Positions 1 to 18,387 of a stretch of DNA of 64,000 nucleotides are shown in pieces. The stretch's first letter is position 1, and each line of letters opens with the position of its first letter. Source of the DNA: Parasponia andersonii (taxonomy: Eukaryota; Streptophyta; Magnoliopsida; Rosales; Cannabaceae); the NCBI GenBank assembly GCA_002914805.1, contig JXTB01000043.1, positions 1,258,860 to 1,322,859 on the forward strand. The letters are read 5' to 3'. The position numbers and the translations under genes are program-made. The notes under the pieces were generated by a model. The model searched no databases. It was not told the DNA's origin and worked only from the letters and a program-made list of their open reading frames with translations.

Positions 1-1207
1 CCTCATAATGAGAGTGGTAGGGAAGAGTAGCTCATCATTAATCTAACCATATCAAACAATATTCAGTTTCTCCTTTCTATAACACCATTCTGTTGCGGTG
101 TTCCCAGTGTTGTGAGTTGGGATAGGATGTCATTCTCCAGTAAGTGATTCTTGAATTTATTATCAAGGTATTCACCTTCTCGATATGATCGAAGAGTTTT
201 TAATGACTTACCTAATTACTTTTCAGCTTTTGCTGTGAATTCTTTGAACTTTTCAAAGATTTTAGATTTTCTTTGCATTAGGTACATTTATCCATATGTG
301 AATAATCGTCAATAAATGTGACAAACTATTTATAACCTCATCTTACTTGAACATTCAGTAGACCACATACATCGCTATGTATAAGCTCAAGCAGTTCTTT
401 GGCCGTTTTGCCCTTTGCTGAGAAAGGTTTCTTAGTCATTTTTCCTTTTAGATAAGATTCACAACCTCATCTTACTTGAACATTCAGTGGACCATATACA
501 TCGCTATGTATAAGCTCAAGCAGTTCTTTGGCCGTTTTGCCATTTGCTGAGAAAGGTTTCTTAGTCATTTTTCCTTTTAGACAAGATTCACAAACTAGTA
601 GAGTGCCAATTTTTAGCTCTCTTAAAAGATCATACTTTATAAGTCTGTTTATCCTATCTAGATTGATATGCCCTAACCTAAGGTGCCAAATATATGTATC
701 GTCATCGTGAGAAGCTTTTTGCTTTTTAGGTTTAGAATGTTCTACTTTAAATATTTCAGTATTAAGCAATGAATGTTCATCCGGCCTTAACATGCAAAGT
801 ATATTCTCCATATTTGTATAACAAATATTTAAACTATTTCTATAAATAATAATCTCGTTATTAAGAAAAGAAATACCAAACATTTGTTCAAATAGTCTTG
901 AAATAGAAATTAAATTCCTACGAAAACCATGAATAAAGTAAACATTGTTCAATAACAAATATTTATTCCTAAAATAAAGACGGACGACTCTCTCCGCCTT
1001 TATCGATACTTTGGCTCCATTACCCACTCTCATCGTGAATTCTCCGTCGGCAAGCTCCATTGAAGAATTAAGTATTTGAAAAAAAGAACAAATATGATTA
1101 GTGACTCCTGAATCAACTATCCAGGGAAATATATTAAATAAATCTTCTTCCACTAAACAAGCTTCTAAAACAAGTAAATCATATTTATCTTTCTTCTTCT
1201 CTTTCAA
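1..1207 (-). pseudogene. copia pol fragment: protease, GAG-pre-integrase, start of integrase
   Basis: An open frame of 246 codons (1207 to 467) continues the gag frame. It begins KEKKKDKYDLLVLEACLVEE and then shows the aspartic protease site as VDSGVTNHIC (family consensus DSGATNH). Further on, IWHLRLGHIN and CESCLKGKMTKKPF are the His and Cys pairs of the integrase N-terminal zinc domain, followed by LIHSDVYGPLN. The frame stops at TGA (467-469). A degenerate second copy of the last 43 codons follows, and then the integrase start (FVTFIDDYS near 310) with more stops. Protease and integrase act in particle maturation and DNA insertion; this copy cannot encode either intact. Confidence 0.85.
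336..593 (-). repeat. 129-bp tandem duplication inside copia integrase
   Basis: Bases 336-464 and 465-593 are near-identical direct copies, both beginning CCTCATCTTACTTGAACATT. The period of 129 bp is exactly 43 codons, so the reading frame is kept and the zinc-domain segment (ESCLKGKMTKKPFSA to NVQVR) is encoded twice. The copies differ at a few positions. Confidence 0.9.
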
Positions 1208-1234
1208 TTAGGAGAAATACTTGTTACAGTTTCT

Positions 1235-2074
1235 CTACCAATGCTCATCAACTCCACAATGAAAATATTTTTCCTTAAGCTTTTTGTCCTTAGAGTTATT
1301 CTTCTTGATGCTTATGTTGCCCTTCTTGCTCTTTTTAGGCTTAGATCCAGAGGCACCCTTGCTATTCCTCTTCTTATTTTTTTTAGAGATAGAAGGATTT
1401 TCTTTTACAATATTTGCTTCAGTAACAATTGCTGAACCATCTTTACCTTTATCTTTCGATATCGATTCGAAGGTTTGTAGTTCATTGAGCAATTGAGTCA
1501 TCGTATAATTCAACTTGTTCATAACATATCTTGAATTGAAGAAAATAAGGTAGTTGCTCTTGAATTGAAGAAAATCAGGTGTGAGTGATTCTAAAATCAT
1601 ACTCACTTGGGTGCGATCATCAATCGTAGCTCCGTGAACTTCAGTCTCTCTAAAGTAATTGATCATATTCAAAACATGATCTCTCACTGGAATTCCTTTC
1701 TTCATCTTCGTATTCATAGTCTTTTTAATGGCGTCATGACATGATTGATCAGATTGTTGCCCAAACATGGTCTGGAAAGACTCCTTTATTTCAGAATTAG
1801 CCTTCATCCTTTCGTGCTTAGCTCTAAGTACGTCTGTCATGCTTGCTAACATGTAGCAGCGAGCTTTATTATTGGTATGAATCCAGTTTTTATAACTTTC
1901 TAGTGCAATATAAGCAGCATTAGTGGTGAGTTGTGGAGGACATTCCTCCGTAAGCACAAACTTGTAGTCTTCACTAACAAGCATGATGTTCATATTACTT
2001 TTCCACTTGATAAAATTATCTCCAATTAATTTTTTATTTGTGAGTAAAGCAATAATAAGATTCGAGGTTGACAT
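1235..2074 (-). pseudogene. copia gag polyprotein part (UBN2-type), ends at a premature stop in the zinc knuckle
   Basis: 279 codons starting MSTSNLIIAL. The body has the plant copia gag signature: GDNFIKWKSNMNIML near the start, NNKARCYMLASM in the middle, then MNKLNYTMTQLLNELQ. A Lys/Ser-rich tail leads into a retroviral-type zinc knuckle. The knuckle is damaged: the expected first Cys is Tyr (KYFHCG), and directly after DEHW comes TAG where the family has a Lys codon; the RNC that completes the knuckle follows in the same frame. Gag packages RNA into virus-like particles. An extra eight residues (LIFFNSRY) before VMNKLNY come from a small DNA duplication with a period of about 29 bp (near 1530-1575). 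The frame continues past a second stop (TAA, 1208-1210) into pol, so this was one gag-pol ORF. Confidence 0.85.
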
Positions 2075-3368
2075 ATTTTGTTGAAATTAAATATATAAAA
2101 TAACATTCAATATCTTTGAAAATAAATATCGTTAAGAATTCGGAATAGTAAACATGATACATGATGCAAATAAGTAAACACATAAACTTAATAACTAATT
2201 TCACGGTAATTCAATTTTCTTTAATTAGGTGTCGTCGTAGGATAGGTCACATAATTATTAATTGAATTGAGACATTTTCAATTAATAAATAAAAAATCAA
2301 AATATCTCATATTTTCTTTTATTTATTAACTACCGTTTTATGGTCAGGATAATATTAATAGTTTAATTGTATCCTCATGAGTGTGACCCATTATTTCAGA
2401 TTTTAGCAACTTAACTCAAAATTACCATCGTTGTGTAGGTCAATTTTGAAAAATATTCTAAAATCCTATCTCTTAAAAATTAAGCCTTGCTATTAATTTA
2501 AATGGACACCTTCCTAGGGAGGATGAAATATAAACATTTCTAGGTGCCAATTAAATCTCACAGTACTTAATTAATAATAGAGACCGTGGGATATATTGTC
2601 ATATACCCCTCTCCTACTCATTATTTGAAAACCTTATGTTAATAAACATCTAATGTTTTATTTAAACTAATTATTACATCTAATATAATTTTCTAGGTTA
2701 ATCTTTTAGTCCAATCTCATTGGTCTTAATAAATTACTAGATTTCTAAAAATCCAAATTTATTATTATAGGAATAATTTGACTAATCTAATTAATCTAAT
2801 TAATAAAGATAGCCTAAATTAAATAAATGTGATATTATTAAAATTTAACTATTAAACTTAAATCACATTATTCAATTTTTTTATTCCTATTTAATTATTG
2901 AATCTAATTAAATTAGTCATATTGTAACTAAACTATTTTAGCATGAATATAACTTATATGCATGACATTCATAAATGCCTATGAGTGGGTATAATGAATG
3001 ACATATTATAATACATGGTCATGTTATACATTTCATATATAATATAATAATAAAATAAAATAATAATGATATTTAGTCGGGTCTATTAAGAAATTACAAC
3101 CCAATAAAATAATAAAATTACAAAGAGTCAAAGATACACGTGCCCAGAATAAAATTATAAATAATCAAAGGCAAGCAGGCCAAAAAGCTATCCATTGATC
3201 TTCTTGGGTCTCCTTTCTTCTTTTGATATATTTTTTTAAAATCTGATTTATAAAGGTGATATTTACGTAAATATTTTTACAAACCTAGCATATATAATTA
3301 TCTAAATAATTATTTGGACTTAGGCCCAAATTTTATTTTTGAATATAAATTTTATATATATATATTTA

Positions 3369-3535
3369 TATGGGCACCAATCTAGTAGGTATTTTTTTTT
3401 TTTTTTTACCTATCCATAGGTATCAATTTGGCTAATGAAAATTTAGCATGTATATTTTTATATTGTAAAAAATAAGAGAGAGAAATAGCATAAATGATGC
3501 ACGTCTTTTCATACATTTCATTATAGCCATTGGAT
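3369..3535 (+). repeat. dispersed AT-rich repeat, copy 1
   Basis: The landmarks, in order, are GGCACCAAT, a T-run, CCTATNCATAGGTAT, AATTTGGCTAATGAAAATTTAGCATG, and AAAAAATAAGAGAGA followed by a GTGCAT-like stretch. The same order occurs in reverse at 8761-8930 and, more decayed, at 59060-59182. No coding capacity. It lies within the leader of the copia element. The family type is unknown. Confidence 0.7.
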
Positions 3536-3559
3536 CACTATTAGATGGTGATCCAACGG

Positions 3560-3560
3560 N
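3560..3560. other. single unresolved base (N)
   Basis: One ambiguous base sits at the end of a hairpin (9-bp arms TTGGATCAC/GTGATCCAA at 3530-3538 and 3548-3556), a plausible sequencing or assembly difficulty. Confidence 0.95.
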
Positions 3561-3820
3561 TTTTGTATATTACAAGGAAAAAAAAAGGAAAAAAAATACA
3601 ACAAACCCTATACCTCAAAATTAGGGTTTATATATTTTGATCTAATCAAAATAAATTGCAAAAAATTAAAACCTAAAGAACCATATAATTAACAACTACA
3701 TATCAGTCATACATCTATCATATGCTAATTCTTCTATTCATCATCAAATACATATAAAAAATAATGTAATACTCACTCATGCATACAAATAATTAATACT
3801 ATATACTCATATAATCTATT

Positions 3821-3828
3821 GGATACCA
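3821..3828 (-). other. primer-binding-like site (initiator Met tRNA type)
   Basis: Two bases inside the LTR end, the minus strand reads TGGTATCC. This matches the first seven bases of the usual copia primer-binding site complementary to initiator methionine tRNA (TGGTATCAGAGC). The match decays after that. Confidence 0.5.
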
Positions 3829-3830
3829 AT

Positions 3831-4392
3831 TGTTGGATTTAAAAACGATTTTCGCAATGGAAGATTGGCCCAGAAATATTCAAAAATTTTCTCAAAACAA
3901 TTGACTATATAAGTGCATAGTATTAATTCATAGCAAATAGGAATAAACAAAGAGAATAGATCTAATAGCTCTTGTAACTTATCAGCGGATCCTAGTTTTA
4001 CTGTCTTTTAAACCATGATCTTTCAATCCAAACCTCAAGCACAACTGGATGAACGTGTGGATGTTGCGTTTTTTTTAAACTCACACTTTAGGCCCTTGCA
4101 ATTTTCTCAATACATAATATTACAAAAGTTTATTATACAGAGAATAAGAAGATTTTCTTTTTTTTTTTTCTCTAGATTATAGAGGCTCTATAGAAAATAA
4201 TACGCAGTATATCTCTATTTTTCTACTAGGGTTTCATTTATATATATATATATATATATATATTAAACTATTTAATAAATAATATATTAATCAAATTAAT
4301 ATATATAAACTTTTAAAAAAACATTACCTTTTTTTTTAACAAAACCGTTCTTCTTCTTTTTTTTTCAAACATATAAATTAATTAATCTAATT

Positions 4393-4439
<47 letters not shown>

Positions 4440-5664
4440 GTAGATAACTAGAAAGAGTATTTTACTTTCAGTTAGTTTCCTAATTTCTATTTATCTAATT
4501 ATTTAATAATTATATATTTTTAAATTCAAAATTTAAATAAATTAGGAAACTTTTCTGTCCATAAATTTAAATTAATTAATTCAAAATTAATTAATTAATT
4601 AATAACAATTATTAATTATATATAAACTATTTATCTAAATAAAGTATGCAGTAACAAAAATAATATAATATTCAGTACAATGTTTCTAAGAGGTGGAATT
4701 GGGGACCTATAAACCTATAATTCAAGCTCCAATAAATTATGACAATTAATTAAACTCTTTAATTAATTTGTCTAATTTATTAATCCCAATATTACTCCAC
4801 TAAAAATCTGGAATTACACTCTTGAAGTTACAGAATTAATTTACTCAGAAAATAACGAGCATACCATCGATTTAATTATTACATCTCTATAGACAATTCA
4901 TAATTGAATCTAGGTTATATTCCGTTTACCTCTTTAATTACATCTTTATCCCTGTGTACCATTAATTCTCCAATAAACAATTAATTTATAAATCTATTAT
5001 AAATTGAGTACTCAAACTGTTAAGTCCTGAATCAATACATAAAAGAATCATCTTTCTAGTTTCCTGATAAAAAGAATAGATTCTATATCTATAAGTTACA
5101 TTCTCAGCTACTCATCTCATTATGCTCCCAAGATACAAGTAATTCAATCTATTTAAAAAACAAACCTTTAACAAATATGTTAAAGAACATAATATTATAA
5201 ATAGGAGTCTATAACTAATCAGGATTAAAATTGATCTACATATGATTATCTAGTGACATTATTTGTACTCTCAACAGTTAACAGAATTTATATGGGATTC
5301 AAATCATGTCTGATCCAGTCCTATATAATCGAATTATATAAAGTATTTCCATCGTGATGTCAACACATCAATAGTCCGAAAAAGACTATTACATTTTCAA
5401 TGTTAATAGACCGTACTAATAATATTTAATTAAAGATCTTAAATTTTAATTAATTATTATGGACTATATTTAGTTTATTATCCATAAATTTAATCCTTAT
5501 GCATATAATACTTATATGCTAAATTTGTGGTCACATAAATAAAATAGAGATTTTCTGATATTTAAAGACATACAAATTATGTACAGATTCAAATAGAAAA
5601 ATATGATTTTATTAATTCAACAAATATCCAAAATATATATATTTTTAGGACATAAATCCTAGCA
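3831..5664 (-). repeat. probable 5' LTR of the copia element
   Basis: On the minus strand the segment starts TGCTAGGATTTATG (5664 side) and ends AAATCCAACA (3831 side). These are TG...CA ends with short imperfect inverted repeats, and the segment lies immediately upstream of a primer-binding-like site. At about 1.83 kb it is long but possible for some copia lineages. It is AT-rich with TA microsatellites at 4243-4262 and 4396-4433. The partner LTR is outside the window, so the boundaries cannot be confirmed by comparison. Confidence 0.6.
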
Positions 5665-6400
5665 AAAACATCACAAATATTACCCACTTATCAAATTGAC
5701 CATTCAATATCACCGGAGTTGGAGAGAAAAATTATATAAAAAAAAAAAAAATCACCCTTAAATAACGTAAGCTATTCCATTAATGGATCAAAACACGTTA
5801 ATATTTTTTTTCCTTCTCAAAAATGGCCGAGGCTTCTTTTGGTTGTGGTCATATCTACTCACTGCCGTACAATTAATACCAAGGCTTCGACTAAATGCCT
5901 TAGGAAATGGGTGTTTGTTCTAAAATGACTTTTTAAGGAATTTTTCTAAGAAAATTTTTTGAGTTTCAGATTATGACTTTACTAAAAGTGCTTGGCAAGA
6001 GAAATAAAATATTTTCCAAAAATGCTCTTCTGCCATGTGCCAACTTTTAGGTGAAAAATTAATCTCATTTTCCTTTTTCACCCCTCCCCAATTTTGTCAC
6101 ACTCTTTCCTCCAAAGCTTCAACAAGGAACTCTCTTTATTTTGCCTTTAAAGGTCTGTTATCCTCCGCCCAAATCTTTATCTCAGCTCCAATGAGGTTTT
6201 ACAATCTGTCTCAGATTTTCTTCTCCGTTTTTTGGGGCGAATACATGAGGTATGTGTTTCTTTTTGTTTCATCAAATTGTCATTTTAGGTGCATTAATTA
6301 ATTGAGTAATATTTGTACGATGTTAAATAATGTTAATTTGCTTATTATTATGGTTAAAATACATTGTTATTTTAGGTATTGAAAAATAGCATTCAAAATG

Positions 6401-6461
6401 GTCACAAATATTGTGACTATGTGTCATAGTATTGATGACAATTTGTCACAATGTCTGTGAC
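6401..6461. repeat. cluster of GTCAC/GTGAC palindromes
   Basis: Three overlapping or adjacent inverted repeats occur in 61 bases: GTCACAA-ATA-TTGTGAC (6401-6417), TGACAA-T-TTGTCA (6436-6448) and GTCACA-ATGTC-TGTGAC (6445-6461). This density of short inverted motifs resembles subterminal regions of CACTA-type transposons, but I see no clear terminal repeats. Confidence 0.5.
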
Positions 6462-8760
6462 ATAATAGCATTACTATATGGACATCTTGTCATACATTTA
6501 TTGTCATTTGTTGGCTAATTCTTATTTAGTGTTCTTATGTTTATGGACATGGTTAGTCTTCCTGGAAAAATGAAAATAAACGGCCAATATTTTAAATTTT
6601 ATTAAACAAATGATTATTTTTTTTAATTTTATAACTAAATATTCAAATATACATATATTTTTAAATTTAGTAGATAAATATATTTATTAATTTTAGTTAA
6701 TATATTCAAATATATTGAATATATAAATATACGTATTAGATATTTTGTTATAATATTAAAAAACATATATATATACACTTAAATTAAACTCAAAATTCGA
6801 TCATTTTACTATAAAACCGTGTTTTGTCTTTGTGAAATATAATGGTCACTAAAATCAAAATAACGTTTATATTTGGAACGATGCTGTGGATGCGTTGGTA
6901 CATGGTGGAATAACTTACATTGGTTTGTTAGAATTTGTGGCTCATGAGTTAAAACCGAAACACCGTACAATAAAAATCAAATATGTCGTCACTGGAACTA
7001 AACATAATTATAAGTGTAATGAGACTGTCATACATCATGTCTGTAGTCAAATAGTGACTTAAAGTCATAAAACTAGTGACTACCTTATAAAATCAAAAAG
7101 TTATAATAGGAAAAAAAAAAACACTAATATTAATTTAAAATCAAAATAATAATATTTTATATGCTAAAAAATAAAAATAATCACAAAAAAACCACATTTT
7201 TTAAATGAGATAAACTCAAGCAAAATAACGAACTTAAAATTGGATAGAAGCACTTGTGAAACAAAATAAAAATATCGCAAGTTGCACAACTTCTCCAAAC
7301 GTCTTAAGCTGCAAATCATAAGCTTCCACTTAATAGTCTGAATTGCTTCCTTCACCATTTCATAGAAATTGATCCTACTAGACGGTATTGGTATGTCTTT
7401 GTCCATTACTACCCACTGCCAAAGCTGCAAAATCAAAACATTGAACTGTGTTAATACTTGCCGAGGAAAACAGCACAAATTAAGTACGTATAGGTGACCA
7501 AAATAATGACCGAAGATAAAAGTTTTTATGAAATTTATAACTCAGCATCATAAAACTTATGACCTTGGGCTCACAAATTCAAATCAAAATTTGCTGATGA
7601 TGAAACCAAATCGAAATTTCCATATTCATCAAAAAGCGAAACTATCAGAAACCCAACAAAAAAAAAAATGGCAGCAATACATTAATTTTACGAACTTAAG
7701 TTTTGAGTACCAGGTCGTAAGTGTTTTATGACTTTAACTTTCTCTTTCTTTTATATTTTTTTTTTCTCTGACTTCCAATCAACACAAATAAAATTCCTTA
7801 CCCATACTATCCAAAGACAACAAATTTATCTGACCTTACATAAATATTACTCAATATGAAAAAATATGACTCATACTTTTTCCAAATACGAAAAAAATAT
7901 ACACAATTTTAACCAAAATAATCACCAGATCAGCATTATCTGATCTTATATAAAAATTACTAAATCAATTGCAATCCAACGTAACAATTCGATGAAAGAA
8001 AGAAAAATATAACTCATGTGTTCGTCCAAATTTGTGAACGAGAAAGGTCATTTGGGGGAGAGAGAGATGTTTTTTTTTTTTTTCAGAAACCAAAATTTAG
8101 ATTTTAAGTTACATATAAATGATAATATTTAATTAATTTTTTTAATTTTAATTAAAAAATATATTTAAAATTATATATAAAATAATTAAATGTGAACTTA
8201 CAAAAATATAAATCGATAAATTTATTAGTGAGGCTTAATCTGATCCTTCTTATATCCGATCTTTCTTATATGTAATTAATCGGCCCAAACCCATGTCAAT
8301 ATAAACGGAAAGCAAATCCAAACAATTATCATTTTTCCTATATATTTTATTGTTTTCTTGGCACTTTAATATTAAACTAAGAAGGATGATAATTTTGCCT
8401 TCACCCTCCTTCAAATTTCCATTCATTTTCATCGTTCTTGGCCTGTCGACTTCCTTTCGTCCAGAAAATCACTCCTACAAACAATTAGCTTTATGGTGAT
8501 ATTTATGATTAAAACTCAACCATAAACATAAAAATACTTGACATCATTTTCAAAAACAAATTGCTAAATCAAAACCAACGAAGTTAAAAGAATTTACTCA
8601 TTATTATAAAACTTTTAGAGCCAACCATACTTGGTAATAGCTTTTGCCGATTGTGAACCTCATGTGACCTGGCTTGTCTTATATATATATATATATATCT
8701 AATAGGTATTTTTTTTTTTATATGTATGGGTAGGTATATTTTTTTGTATATTTTTTTTTT

Positions 8761-8930
8761 TAGCGACAGTAATTCAATGATTATAATGAATTGTACGAAA
8801 AAACGTGCATAATGATTTTTTTCTCTCTTATTTTTTATAATAAAAAAATATACATACTAAATTTTCATTGACCAAATTAATACCTATACATACGTAAAAA
8901 AAAATTATTTACTAAATTGGTGCCATATAT
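8761..8930 (-). repeat. dispersed AT-rich repeat, copy 2
   Basis: The reverse complement follows copy 1 (3369-3535) almost throughout: GGCACCAATTTAGTA, a T-run, TATAGGTATTAATTTGGTCAATG, AAAATTTAGTATGTATATTTTT, then AAAAAATAAGAGAGA and a GCACG-containing end with ATTCATTATAATCATTG. Flanked by a TA-rich tract. Confidence 0.7.
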
Positions 8931-10149
8931 ATATTTCTATTACATATATGTTCCTAATATTTTTTTTTGTCCCCTGGAGACTACCACAATCACATTCACA
9001 TATTCACATGTTTATTTATTAATTTTTTTGAGTCAATATCCATATAAATAGAAAATTGTAAGCTAGGTTGTCGTTTTTGAGTAGATCTAAGTAACACACC
9101 GCATCTATCATTCACAGCTGTTCCGAGAGCTCCTCTGCCGTACTGCCAACTTTTATTTATTTTATTTTTCTGTCTCACCTTTTAATAAATCTAGAAGCAA
9201 CAAGGGAAAAAAGTGATCGAGTGTAACGCAACTCCATGTATTTTTCTTACACCCCAAGGTACATTGCAACCCACGATATGCGCTCGAGACAGGGAGAGAA
9301 GGACAGGGCCCCACCTAAGACAATAGACATCATGCCAACGGATCATCGATGAAAATCTGATGCCACTGTCTGGACTTACGTACCAATATCAGCGAATCAG
9401 AACTCGCCACGTAAGCCAATGTGCAGGACGTTTTCCTCGGGAATCACGTAGGGGATCGCTTCGAACCAAAGATTAATATAGTACAACACACGCCACACGA
9501 CAATGAGCTTGGATTTTTGGCAGGATGTTGCCGGTTCACACTTCACAGCTAGATTTAGCTTGGATTTCACTGTTAAATAGTTATAATTCGTTTAATTTAT
9601 AAAATAAATAAAACCAAACTTTTAGTCACTTCCTTCATTTAATTTAAGGTTTAGTGTATATGTATATATATATATATATGTTACTAATTAGATTAGACTA
9701 TACCAACAGTACTCGTTCATTCCCATACATCACTAATTAAACATTGTAACCTTCAGATGTTGATGATGATCAATCAGGACCATTGGTTTCAGTTCCAATT
9801 TGTCCATCGATGCTAGTAGTTGGGTGGCATTTATGGTGGATTGTTAAATCATCCTCTTGTTTGTGTCTTTCTAATCTATTTTCCTTGGAGTTTTCTTGCT
9901 ACGCATAATACTCTTTCTTGTCTCAACTCTATTGTACTTGGGTTAGGTCGATTATGGATACTTATAAATCATGACTCAATTATTTTCTGAAGTATCAAAC
10001 TGCCCATCCACAAAGAGCATAAGTTTTTTCAGTTCAATTTATCTTTAGACTAGTTAAGTGACAACCGTATTCAATTCATGGGTACAAATTCAACGTAAAT
10101 GTAGCTATTTTAGAATCCCAACGATATGCCAATTTTAGTAATATATTCT

Positions 10150-10560
10150 GAGATAGTATTGACTTTGTCTTGACCGCTATTGCAAAAAAATATCAGTCCT
10201 CTCAATCCAAAGACTGTTGAAGTTGCTGCTCTTAACTTTGGCATAAATTGGATTACTGAAGTTTCCCCTCTCTCAAAACCGTGGAATCAGATGCTCAAGC
10301 AATAGTTTTGCCCTTAAAACTGCACAGTACTATCAATCTGAGTTGAATTGTTTCATGAAAGATGTTAATAGTTTATTGACTACTTTTCGAGGTGTTTCAA
10401 TTAGCTATGTCCATATAGAGTGTAGCAACTCATGGATTGACTAAATTAGTACTTAGGTAAGACGATAAACTTTCTTAGAATGAGAAAATCTTTCCTCGTA
10501 TTATGTCTATTGTAATCTCTAATTATTCTATCTAATACAAACATTTTCTCAAAAAAAAAA
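10150..10560 (+). pseudogene. non-LTR retrotransposon-type RNase H remnant with poly-A tail
   Basis: Two reading frames together give the plant RNase H-like (RVT_3) pattern: LNPKTVEVAALNFGINWI (helix carrying the catalytic Glu), then VESDAQAIVLPLKLHSTINL with the catalytic ESDA, then after a shift and stop ELNCFMKDVNSLLTTFRGVS and ISYVHIECSN. In intact copies the last part reads like a V-x-R/E-x-x-N helix. An A-run (10550-10560) follows the coding end, as expected of a retrotransposed 3' end. The frame is broken by stops. It could alternatively be a decayed RNase H-domain host gene; the A-tail favours a LINE. Confidence 0.6.
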
Positions 10561-11799
10561 ACCTCTATAGCACTTGGTTTAAATTATCAAAACCCTAGTT
10601 GTTTTTTAACAATTATCTAACTAAAAGATTTTGCAATCATGATGTACATAAAAGAATACTAAATTGGTAGGTTTAACTTTCATTCTATTTTGTGAAAACT
10701 TAAATATTGTTACTACCTTTTCGTGTAACCTTAGTACAAAATTATATAAAATTTACATAATAAAAATGCTTTTGGTAGGTAATATTTTAGAATTATTAAA
10801 TTTTATGTTGTCATTTTTTAGGTTGAGAAATATGTACTGTGTTATTATTCCTAAGAACTTGTCTCTACAATATAACTCCTGGTAGCTACTCCTAAGGGTG
10901 GTAGAAATGACAAAGTTACTCTACTTTTAAGGCATTCTTTTACTTGGGATGATAAGATCTAAGGCCTAATTGAATAGGGATTAACTCTGGGAAATAACTC
11001 GGATCTCATCTCCCCAAAGAGATTAGTATAATTATGCTCATCATTATTGTTTTTAAAAGAAATAAAAATTATGTGAGAAAAGTCAAGAAAAAACAAAAAG
11101 AAATATATTTTCCTAAAATTTGATACAACTCTATTTTAAAACATTTATCTTTCCTAATCAATTTATATACATTTTAAAAACTAAAAACTAACATCAAATC
11201 TAACTCTCATTTTCTTCAAAAGAATTTTCTTGTCCGAATCCAAAGAAAAGAAAATAAACTGTTGAATTTTTTTTTCTTTCCCTTAAAAAATCCAGTTTCA
11301 TACAGCCTAAACTTCCCTTAAATACCCGCTTTAAATAAAAATAAAACAAAAATATTCAGACAACCTTTTTGTTTTGTAGAAAAAAGACACGTATTTTAAA
11401 AAAAAAAAAAAAAGAAAAAAGAAAACCGCTTTTATTGAATATTAATGAATTCGGTGCATCTCGTCACAGGGGATAAAAACTGTACAGTAAATTTGTTTTT
11501 TGTTTTTTTTAAACTTTTGGAGCTTAACGGAGCATGACACGAGGGTATGAAAAGCAAAGACAGCCAATCACTGACCAGAGAATTTATCATCACCACATCC
11601 TTAGCTAAGCAAGTGTACGACACGGACCAATCACAGGTCACAACGTGGGCCAGCGTCGTAGCTTTCACCTTTCATGTTACTAAAATATGCTAAGGCGTCA
11701 TTAAAATCTGACCGCGACACTTATTCCCCCACGCCAACTCGGGGGTGCCATCCACGCTCTCTCTAGGCGCGTGAGGTCAGAACCGTGAAACCATTTGTT
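10561..11799. other. intergenic DNA and distal promoter of the NDR kinase
   Basis: No coding region is recognised. The first 900 bases are AT-rich. The last 250 are more balanced and hold ACGT-core words (near 11643, 11874 and 11903), as is common in plant promoters. Confidence 0.5.
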
Positions 11800-11807
11800 C
11801 TATATAC
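11800..11807 (+). promoter_or_regulatory. possible TATA box of the NDR kinase gene
   Basis: CTATATAC lies about 430 bases before the start codon, upstream of a CT/GA-rich leader. Several other TATA-like words follow (for example 12149-12158), so the choice is uncertain. Confidence 0.3.
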
Positions 11808-12186
11808 GAAGCAGCTCCTATCCCCGACCCCCACAAAACAAAAATCTAAACAAAAACACTCCTATAAAAAAATCGCCACGTATACAAAATGAAACTCGGT
11901 CGCGGACGTGGCATACGAATGGGCCCTGATAAAGGTTTGTTACTGTACACCGAGGAGCAGGGAATGAAAGAATTGGGGTAGGCCAGGCCAGAGCAGATAA
12001 GGGGGTTTTGAGGTTCTCTTGGATCATCGCTCTCTCTCTCTCCTCTTGTTGCAATAAATAAGAGCTACAGAGAGTTTCACAATTTCTAGAGAGAGAAAGC
12101 TCTGATGATACATACATAATACTCCTCTCCTGTCTAGAGAGAGAAACTATATATATATCTATACGCAGATACATACAATAGAGGTT

Positions 12187-12194
12187 TAGAGAGA

Positions 12195-12234
<40 letters not shown>

Positions 12235-12238
12235 GAGA
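12187..12238 (+). repeat. GA microsatellite in the NDR kinase 5' leader
   Basis: An almost pure GA repeat runs right up to the start codon (12239). GA/CT tracts in 5' leaders are common in plants and are often length-polymorphic. Confidence 0.85.

Positions 12239-18387
<6,149 letters not shown>

Larger units (their letters stand above)
1..5664 (-). mobile_element. Ty1/copia LTR retrotransposon, left part outside the window
   Basis: Read on the minus strand, the order is LTR (about 5664 to 3831), primer-binding-like site, a long untranslated leader (3820-2075), gag (2074-1235), then protease, pre-integrase and the start of integrase running off the window edge at base 1. Gag, zinc knuckle, protease DSG and pre-integrase lie in the copia order and in one reading frame, broken by stops. 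Reverse transcriptase, RNase H and the second LTR would lie to the left of this window. The leader is AT-rich with no other ORF. The element is defective because of in-frame stops and small duplications. Confidence 0.85.
5665..9500. other. AT-rich intergenic DNA without recognisable genes
   Basis: Only short chance ORFs are present (longest 104 codons, at 7164-7478 on the minus strand) and none has a recognisable domain. It contains A/T tracts, a cluster of small palindromes at 6401-6461, more GTCAC/AGTGAC words between 6840 and 7080, and dispersed repeat copy 2. Confidence 0.6.

Noticed and set aside
6035..6301. 88-codon plus-strand ORF
   Set aside because: No recognisable domain, AT-rich surroundings and no splice partners; looks like chance.
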